A stretch of 64,000 nt of DNA from Micromonospora sp. DSM 45708 (GTDB lineage: Bacteria > Actinomycetota > Actinomycetes > Mycobacteriales > Micromonosporaceae), in assembly GCF_039566955.1 (NCBI RefSeq), contig NZ_CP154796.1, forward strand, positions 5,208,001 through 5,272,000, written 5' to 3'. Below the pieces are notes generated by a model that was given only the letters and a program-made list of their open reading frames with translations, had not been told where the DNA came from and did no database searches. Positions 59,123 through 64,000 of this stretch are shown piece after piece. How positions within the stretch are numbered: position 1 is the first letter of the stretch; each line of letters begins with the position of its first letter. Made by a program: the position numbers and the translations under genes.

Positions 59123-59614
59123 TCAGTTGACCCGCAACTCGACCAGGATCGCCGTCGGCAGGCCACTGCCGTCGCCCGGAGTGATCGGCACCGGCTGGTT
59201 CGGCGGGATCGTGAACTCCTTCTCACCCGCCGGCAGCTTCGCGGTCGCCACGACGGTTTCGGCGCCGGCCCGAACACCGAAGGTCCCAGGAATTTCCAGG
59301 GTCAGGTAGCCCGTCGGGCCCAGCACCTTGAAGCAGTGGTAGAAGCCGGAAACGCCGGGAATCTGCTCCACCTGGATCTCACCCGTGGCGCACTGGATGT
59401 CGTCTTCCACCGGACGGGTGGCCGCCCACACGATGTGGCCGTCACCCTTGAACAGCTTCAGGCCGTGGTCCGCCAGGATCTTGGCGGCGCCCGGGTAGTT
59501 GAAATCCTCCTCAAGGGAGGGCGGAGTGTCGGCCGCCGTCGACATCGTGGCCGGAATTGCCACGGCACCACCGGCGGTGACCACCGCCACCGCAGCCCAG
59601 CGCAACATTTTCAT
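59123..59614 (-). CDS. Small exported protein of unknown function
   Basis: A 163-residue protein with a signal peptide (MKMLRWAAVAVVTAGGAVAI..., cleavage near residue 31, ATMSTAADTPP). The mature domain is beta-rich (DGHIVWAATRPVEDDIQCATGEIQVEQ, VSGFYHCFKVLGPTGYLTLEIPGTFGVRAG) with two Cys that could form a disulfide. I do not recognise the family. The ATG at 59614 follows TTGGAG with 6-bp spacing, which decides it over the next upstream start. It is followed by its own terminator, so it is probably not co-transcribed with the toxin, although it lies directly upstream of it. Confidence 0.75.
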   Translation of the reverse strand: MKMLRWAAVAVVTAGGAVAIPATMSTAADTPPSLEEDFNYPGAAKILADHGLKLFKGDGHIVWAATRPVEDDIQCATGEIQVEQIPGVSGFYHCFKVLGPTGYLTLEIPGTFGVRAGAETVVATAKLPAGEKEFTIPPNQPVPITPGDGSGLPTAILVELRVN

Positions 59615-59668
59615 TCGAAGCTCCAATCATGGCCAGAACAGGGTCCGGCATCCACTCGCCGCACGTAA

Positions 59669-59915
59669 TCAGGGATTGATGTCGGCGACCGCGGCCGACC
59701 GCCCGGTCACCAGGCTTTTGACATTTCCGCGAAAGAATCCCGACCGAACGAAGAACGCTTCCTCCGAGTCGGCGTAGAGATACGCGAGAACTTGAGCCGC
59801 CTCAAGGAGCGAGCGGATCTGTCGTCGTCGCAACGAGAACGAGCGGTAGCCCGACGGCGAATCGACGAGCCCATGGTGCGCTCTGGCGTTTGGCCCGGAC
59901 TTGGGCAGCATGCAT
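59669..59915 (-). pseudogene. Decayed second copy of a toxin-type N terminus
   Basis: After repeat copy 2, the ATG at 59915 opens MHAAQVRAKRQSAPWARRFA followed by VGLPLVLVATTDPLAP and a stop. This parallels the toxin start MRAALFRNSRLSPGWVRRVA then LVLVGSLVPVTPASA. Another frame then stays open to 59669 (AAQVLAYLYADSEEAFFVRS), as if a frameshift followed the signal peptide. I read the whole as the remnant of a paralogous exported gene. The gap 59615-60106 holds nothing else but this, the 48-bp repeat and the operator-like dyads of the next gene. Confidence 0.4.
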
Positions 59916-59960
59916 CGACCGTGCAGTCACGGCAACCCCCGTGGAAGCGAGACAAGACAG
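59913..59960. repeat. 48-bp repeat copy 2
   Basis: Matches 58974-59021 at 45 of 48 bases and, like it, ends on an ATG on the minus strand, upstream of the decayed toxin-type N terminus. Here the frame is closed upstream by a TGA and no ATG precedes it, so if it is coding, the start has been lost. Confidence 0.85.
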
Positions 59961-60052
59961 GGTGCACGCTATAGATCCCCATCACCCCGCACAAGCGGTC
60001 GAAGGGTGCTCACTCCTCGTCCATCCCGCCCGCACCGCTCCGACCAGGGAAA

Positions 60053-60090
60053 GTTTCGAAACCGCCGGTCTTGCCAGGTGAAAGTTTTCA
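60053..60090 (+). promoter_or_regulatory. Operator-like dyads before the RpiR-hut operon
   Basis: Two short palindromes stand upstream of the regulator start: GTTTCGAAAC (60053-60062) and TGAAAGTTTTCA (60079-60090, perfect apart from the central two bases). They share the TTTC/GAAA half-site and have centres 27 bp apart, which fits a dimer-of-dimers RpiR protein. The GTG is 17 bp beyond the second dyad. Confidence 0.45.
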
Positions 60091-60106
60091 TGCATAGAGT
60101 CGGCGG

Positions 60107-60955
60107 GTGAATGAAAACGGTGCGTCCAGCGCCGACCGACTGCTCGACCTCTTCCACGGCGTCCGCCTCACCCCGACCCAGCGCCGCATCGCGCACTGCC
60201 TGGTCCGCCACGCGGGCGCGGCGGCGTACCTGTCCGCGGCGGAGGTCGCCGAGCTGGCCGGGGTCAGCCAGCCGTCGGTGACCCGGTTCGCGATGACGCT
60301 CGGGCACGACGGCTACCCCGCACTGCGCCGCCGGCTGCGGGAGCTGACCGCCACCGGGGCGGCGGAGCCGGCCGACACCGGGAACCCGCTGCAACGGGCG
60401 GTGCACGCCGAGATGGACAACCTCGACCGGCTCGCCGGCCAACTCGCCGACGCCGACCGGATCGCCGAGGTGGGCAAGCTGCTGGCGGCCACCCGCCCGT
60501 TGCCGGTGCTCGGGCTGCGCGCCGCGGCACCGCTGGCCGCGTACTTCGCGTACTTCGCCGCGAAGGTGCACCCGGACGTGCGGGTCCTCGACGACGGCGG
60601 CAGCCTGCTCGCCGACCGTGTCGAACAGGCCGTCGCGGCCGGCGCCACCGCGCTGCTCGCATTCGTGCTGCCCCGCTACCCACGGGAGACGCTGGCCGCG
60701 CTGCGTGAGGCCCGCGACGCCGGGCTGACGGTCGTGGCCATCACCGACTCCCCGGTCAGCCCGGCCGTCGACCACGCCGACGTGGTGCTGCCCGCCGCGG
60801 TCGGCACCGACCTCGTCTTCGACCTGCACACCGCCCCGATGACCCTGGCCATGGTGGTGTTGCAGGCGATCTGCGACGCCGCCCCGGCCGAGACCCAGGC
60901 CCGGCTCGAGGCGTTCGAGTCGTCCGCCGCCCGCCGCCAGTTGTTCCTCGGCTGA
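60107..60955 (+). CDS. MurR/RpiR-family transcriptional regulator of the hut operon
   Basis: A 282-residue regulator. The N-terminal HTH_6 domain (about 18-80) contains LTPTQRRIAHCLVRHAGAAAYLSAAEVAELAGVSQPSVTRFAMTLG. The C-terminal SIS domain (about 120-265) contains RPLPVLGLRAAAPLAAYFAYFAAKVHPDVRVLDD. SIS domains usually bind phosphosugars, though hut-linked members probably respond to urocanate or another pathway acid. It lies 12 bp before hutU on the same strand and is probably autoregulated through the dyads upstream. GTG start; an ATG four bases later is out of frame. Confidence 0.9.
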   Translation: MNENGASSADRLLDLFHGVRLTPTQRRIAHCLVRHAGAAAYLSAAEVAELAGVSQPSVTRFAMTLGHDGYPALRRRLRELTATGAAEPADTGNPLQRAVHAEMDNLDRLAGQLADADRIAEVGKLLAATRPLPVLGLRAAAPLAAYFAYFAAKVHPDVRVLDDGGSLLADRVEQAVAAGATALLAFVLPRYPRETLAALREARDAGLTVVAITDSPVSPAVDHADVVLPAAVGTDLVFDLHTAPMTLAMVVLQAICDAAPAETQARLEAFESSAARRQLFLG

Positions 60956-60967
60956 GAGGAGTACGAG

Positions 60968-62617
60968 ATGCACCAGCCCGTCCGCGCCGCCCGCGGCACC
61001 GTACGCACCGCGAAGGGGTGGCCGCAGGAGGCCGCGCTGCGGATGCTGATGAACAACCTCGACCCGGAGGTGGCCGAGCGCCCCGAGGACCTGGTGGTCT
61101 ACGGCGGCACCGGAAAGGCGGCCCGGGACTGGCCGTCCTACCACGCGCTGGTGCGGACGCTCACCGAGCTGCGCGACGACGAGACCATGCTGGTGCAGTC
61201 CGGCCGGCCGGTCGGGGTGATGCGCACCCACGAGTGGGCGCCGCGCGTGCTGCTGGCCAACTCCAACCTGGTCGGCGACTGGGCAACCTGGCCGGAGTTC
61301 CGCCGCCTCGAATCACTCGGCCTGACCATGTACGGGCAGATGACCGCCGGGTCGTGGATCTACATCGGCACCCAGGGCATCCTCCAGGGCACCTACGAGA
61401 CGTTCGCCGCGGTCGCCGCCAAACGGTTCGGCGGGAGCCTGGCCGGCACCCTGACGCTCACCGCCGGCTGCGGCGGCATGGGCGGCGCGCAGCCGCTCGC
61501 GGTCACCATGAACGGTGGCGTCTGCCTGATCGTCGACGTGGACCGGACCCGGTTGGAGCGGCGGGCGCACGACCGCTACCTGGACGAGATCGCCGACTCG
61601 CTCGACGACGCGGTCGCCCGCGCGCTGGCCGCGAAGCGGGACCGCCGGGCGCTCAGCGTCGGCGTGGTCGGCAACGCGGCCACCGTCTTCCCCGAGTTGC
61701 TGGCGCGCGGCGTCGAGATCGACGTCGTGACCGACCAGACCAGCGCGCACGACCCGCTGTCGTACCTGCCGGAGGGGGTGGAGCCGGACGACGCGCGGGA
61801 CTACGCGGCGGCCAAGCCGGCCGAGTTCACCGACCGGGCGCGGGCGTCGATGGCGAAGCACGTCGAGGCGATGGTCGGCTTCCTCGACGCGGGCGCGGAG
61901 GTGTTCGACTACGGCAACTCGATCCGGGGCGAGGCGAAGCTCGGCGGGTACGAGCGGGCGTTCGACTTCCCCGGTTTCGTGCCGGCGTACATCCGGCCGC
62001 TGTTCTGCGAGGGCAAGGGCCCGTTCCGGTGGGCGGCGCTCTCCGGCGACCCGCGCGACATCGCCGCCACCGACCGGGCGATCCTCGACCTGTTCCCGGA
62101 GAACGAGTCGCTCGCGCGCTGGATGCGGATGGCCGGCGAGCGGGTCGCGTTCCAGGGCCTGCCGGCCCGGATCTGCTGGCTCGGCTACGGCGAGCGGGAC
62201 CGGGCCGGGGTGCGGTTCAACGAGATGGTCGCCTCCGGTGAGCTGAGCGCGCCGGTGGTGATCGGCCGGGACCACCTGGACTGCGGCAGCGTGGCCAGCC
62301 CCTACCGGGAGACCGAGTCGATGGCCGACGGCTCCGACGCGATCGCCGACTGGCCGCTGCTCAACGCGCTCGTCAACACCGCCAGCGGCGCGTCCTGGGT
62401 GTCCATCCACCACGGCGGCGGGGTGGGCATCGGTCGGTCCATCCACGCCGGGCAGGTCTGCGTGGCCGACGGCAGCGCCCTGGCCGGGCAGAAGATCGAG
62501 CGGGTGCTCACCAACGACCCGGCGATGGGCGTGATCCGGCACGTGGACGCCGGCTACGACGACGCCCGCGAGGTCGCGGAACGCACCGGCGTCCGCGTCC
62601 CCATGGCCGAGGCGTAA
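60968..62617 (+). CDS. hutU: Urocanate hydratase
   Basis: A 549-residue NAD+-dependent enzyme converting urocanate to imidazolonepropionate, the second step of histidine breakdown. Fully conserved blocks include [82 protein letters not shown], and [19 protein letters not shown] with the active-site Cys, plus the C-terminal [19 protein letters not shown]. Length matches the family. The ATG follows GAGAGGAG. Its TAA overlaps the ribosome-binding site of the next gene. Confidence 0.98.
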   Translation: MHQPVRAARGTVRTAKGWPQEAALRMLMNNLDPEVAERPEDLVVYGGTGKAARDWPSYHALVRTLTELRDDETMLVQSGRPVGVMRTHEWAPRVLLANSNLVGDWATWPEFRRLESLGLTMYGQMTAGSWIYIGTQGILQGTYETFAAVAAKRFGGSLAGTLTLTAGCGGMGGAQPLAVTMNGGVCLIVDVDRTRLERRAHDRYLDEIADSLDDAVARALAAKRDRRALSVGVVGNAATVFPELLARGVEIDVVTDQTSAHDPLSYLPEGVEPDDARDYAAAKPAEFTDRARASMAKHVEAMVGFLDAGAEVFDYGNSIRGEAKLGGYERAFDFPGFVPAYIRPLFCEGKGPFRWAALSGDPRDIAATDRAILDLFPENESLARWMRMAGERVAFQGLPARICWLGYGERDRAGVRFNEMVASGELSAPVVIGRDHLDCGSVASPYRETESMADGSDAIADWPLLNALVNTASGASWVSIHHGGGVGIGRSIHAGQVCVADGSALAGQKIERVLTNDPAMGVIRHVDAGYDDAREVAERTGVRVPMAEA

Positions 62618-62670
62618 GGAGGGTCCCCTTGTTAACGCATTCGGTAGAGGAAGGGCCCCTCATTAACAGG
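62616..62670. repeat. Short dispersed-repeat-like element at the hutU/M20 junction
   Basis: Two direct copies, AGGAGGGTCCCCTTGTTAAC (62617-62636) and AGGAAGGGCCCCTCATTAAC (62648-62667), match at 16 of 20 positions and are 11 bp apart. The GGGCCCCTT...TTAAC pattern is, from memory, a frequent repeat in Micromonospora intergenic regions. Here it spans the ribosome-binding site, start codon and first 12 codons of the M20 gene. Confidence 0.65.
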
Positions 62671-63849
62671 TTCCGGAAGCTGTGGGCGGAGATCGCGCCG
62701 ATCGGGCGGGACGCCGGCAGCGGCGGCTACCTGCGGTACGCGCTGACCGAGCCGGAGCGCAGGCTGCGCGGCTGGTTCCGGGAGCAGGCCGACCGGCGGG
62801 GAATGCCGGTCAGCGAGGACGGCAACGGCAACCTGTTCGCCTGGTGGGGCGACCCGGCGGCCGGCGGCGCGGTGCTCACCGGCAGCCACTTCGACTCGGT
62901 GCCGCACGGCGGCGGGTACGACGGGCCGCTCGGCATCGTCAGCGCGTTCCTCGCCGTGGACGAGCTGCGGGCCGGCGGGACCACCCCGGACCGGCCCGTC
63001 GTGGTGGCCGCGTTCGTGGAGGAGGAGGGCGCCCGGTTCGGCGTACCCTGCCTGGGGTCGCGGCTGCTCACCGGCGAGATCGACGTCGACCGCGCGGCCG
63101 GGCTGCGCGACCAGGCCGGGGTGAGCTTCGCCGAGGCGCTGGGCGAGCGGCCGGCGGGCGCCGACCCGGCGCTGCTCGGCCGCTTCGCGGCATTCGTGGA
63201 GCTGCACGTCGAGCAGGGCCGCGCGCTGGTCGACGCGGACGCGCCGGTCGCGGTGGCGTCCGCCATCTGGCCGCACGGCCGGTGGCGGTTCGACTTCACC
63301 GGCGAGGGCAACCACGCCGGTACCACCCGGATGGCCGACCGGCGCGACCCGATGCTCACCTACGCGTTCACCGTGCTCGCGGCGAACAAGGAGGCCCGGC
63401 TGCGCGACGCGCACGCCACCGTGGGCCGGGTGTCGGTGGAGCCGAACGCCACCAACGCGATCCCGTCCCGGGTCACCGGCTGGCTGGACGCGCGGGCGGC
63501 CGAGGCGGAGACGCTGCACGGCCTGGTCGAGGCGGTACGCGTCAAGGCCACCGAGCGGGCCGGCCGGGACGGCACCACGCTGGCCTGCACCCGGGAGTCG
63601 GCGACCCCGCTGGTCGCGTTCGACGGCGGGCTGGCGAAACGGCTGGTGGAGTTGCTCGACGCGCCGGTGCTGCCGACCGGCGCCGGGCACGACGCCGGGG
63701 TGCTGGCCGCGCACCTGCCCACCGCGATGCTGTTCGTGCGGAACCCGACCGGGGTGTCGCACTCCCCGGCCGAGTCCGCCACCGACGCCGACTGCGCGGC
63801 CGGGGTGACCGCCCTGGCCCGGGTGCTGGAGGAGCTGGCATGCCGCTGA
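62629..63849 (+). CDS. M20-family amidohydrolase, probable alternative N-formylglutamate deformylase
   Basis: A 406-residue zinc peptidase-fold enzyme of the allantoate amidohydrolase/beta-ureidopropionase type. Metal ligands appear in TGSHFDSVPHGGGYDGPLG (His, then Asp), EEEGARFG (Glu-Glu), and VELHVEQG (His). GNHAGTTRM is the dimerisation and catalytic block, and PTGAGHDAGVLA supplies the last His. Between hutU and hutF the likely substrate is N-formyl-L-glutamate, the product of HutF; this gene type is annotated so in actinobacterial hut loci. The TTG start has AAGGAGGG 5 bp upstream. It lies inside a repeat-like element, so the native 5' end may have been altered. Confidence 0.83.
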   Translation: MLTHSVEEGPLINRFRKLWAEIAPIGRDAGSGGYLRYALTEPERRLRGWFREQADRRGMPVSEDGNGNLFAWWGDPAAGGAVLTGSHFDSVPHGGGYDGPLGIVSAFLAVDELRAGGTTPDRPVVVAAFVEEEGARFGVPCLGSRLLTGEIDVDRAAGLRDQAGVSFAEALGERPAGADPALLGRFAAFVELHVEQGRALVDADAPVAVASAIWPHGRWRFDFTGEGNHAGTTRMADRRDPMLTYAFTVLAANKEARLRDAHATVGRVSVEPNATNAIPSRVTGWLDARAAEAETLHGLVEAVRVKATERAGRDGTTLACTRESATPLVAFDGGLAKRLVELLDAPVLPTGAGHDAGVLAAHLPTAMLFVRNPTGVSHSPAESATDADCAAGVTALARVLEELACR

Positions 63850-64000
63850 CCCGCTGGCTGGCCGAGTACGCCTGGCTGCCCGACCACGCCGAACCCACGC
63901 CGGACGTGCTGATCGAGGCGACGGACGGGCGGCTCACCGCCGTCACGCCGCTGACCGCGGGCGGCCCGCCGGCCGCCGGGGTGGCGGTGGACGCCGTGCG
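63840..64000 (+). CDS. hutF: N-formimino-L-glutamate deiminase, 5' part (runs off the window)
   Basis: The first 53 codons of an amidohydrolase: RWLAEYAWLPDHAEPTPDVL, then EATDGRLTAVTPL, the N-terminal beta-sandwich of HutF. HutF converts formiminoglutamate to N-formylglutamate and ammonia. The catalytic barrel lies beyond the end. The ATG overlaps the M20 gene by 10 bp, so the two are coupled. HutF rather than HutG implies the five-step pathway that proceeds through N-formylglutamate, in agreement with the preceding amidohydrolase. hutI and hutH are expected further on or elsewhere. Confidence 0.85.
   Translation, partial: MPLTRWLAEYAWLPDHAEPTPDVLIEATDGRLTAVTPLTAGGPPAAGVAVDAV

Noticed and set aside
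60968..64000. Allantoin utilisation locus, based on the M20 allantoate amidohydrolase-like gene
   Set aside because: The flanking hutU and hutF place it in histidine catabolism, and no other allantoin gene is present.

Overview
This window is high-GC actinomycete DNA, most likely from Micromonospora or a close relative in the Micromonosporaceae. Evidence: very high third-position GC, frequent GTG starts, many ATGA/GTGA start-stop overlaps, leaderless-looking promoters, cellulose-type CBM2 enzymes, a GT87 mannosyltransferase, an ALF-repeat polymorphic toxin and short dispersed repeats of a kind I remember from Micromonospora genomes. The genus is inferred, not proven. No integrase, transposase, phage structural gene or CRISPR array was seen.

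Layout. 1-7.2 kb: a small remnant resembling HelR/HelD, a CPA1 Na+/H+ antiporter, a TetR regulator divergent from a TetX-like flavin monooxygenase with a strong operator between them, a DinB-fold protein, and an unrecognised two-gene unit (membrane hairpin protein plus helical-repeat protein) whose products share a C-terminal domain. 7.1-19.8 kb lies between two identical tRNA-Lys(CTT) genes: a secreted protein with HExxH and vWFD domains, a six-gene overlapping operon (MGT glycosyltransferase, Rieske oxygenase alpha and beta, MFS exporter, CMD-family protein, Cys-rich unknown), an FMN reductase-like protein, and two secreted CBM2 carbohydrate esterases. 19.9-25.9 kb: two tandem lipoprotein L,D-transpeptidases, tRNA-His, oligoribonuclease and a GT87 enzyme. 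26.0-31.6 kb: YcnI and CopC-CopD copper genes, then an ECF sigma factor, a MauE/DoxX-like protein, a DsbA-like protein and an exported membrane protein. 31.7-34.4 kb: a Ni/Co ECF-type importer (CbiM, CbiN-like, CbiQ, CbiO) behind a good match to a Nur box. 34.5-37.9 kb: peroxiredoxin, an HNH protein whose 3' end runs into an unusual class I tRNA with anticodon TAG, a GNAT enzyme and a secreted expansin-like protein.

38.0-52.8 kb is a complete-looking Wzx/Wzy-type polysaccharide locus: LCP ligase, initiating sugar-phosphate transferase, the four dTDP-rhamnose genes, a Wzz-like protein, flippase, polymerase, four glycosyltransferases and a multi-spanning GT39-like protein. Together they would make a dTDP-sugar, build the repeat unit on undecaprenyl phosphate, flip it, polymerise it and anchor the chain to the wall.

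52.8-60.1 kb: a perfect 38-bp palindrome, a kinase-remnant membrane protein, and a 1420-residue ALF-repeat/HINT polymorphic toxin with a probable RNase A-type C-terminal domain and a probable immunity gene. A decayed second copy of the toxin-type N terminus lies 0.9 kb upstream. 60.1-64.0 kb begins a histidine-utilisation operon: RpiR regulator, hutU, an M20 amidohydrolase and the first part of hutF.
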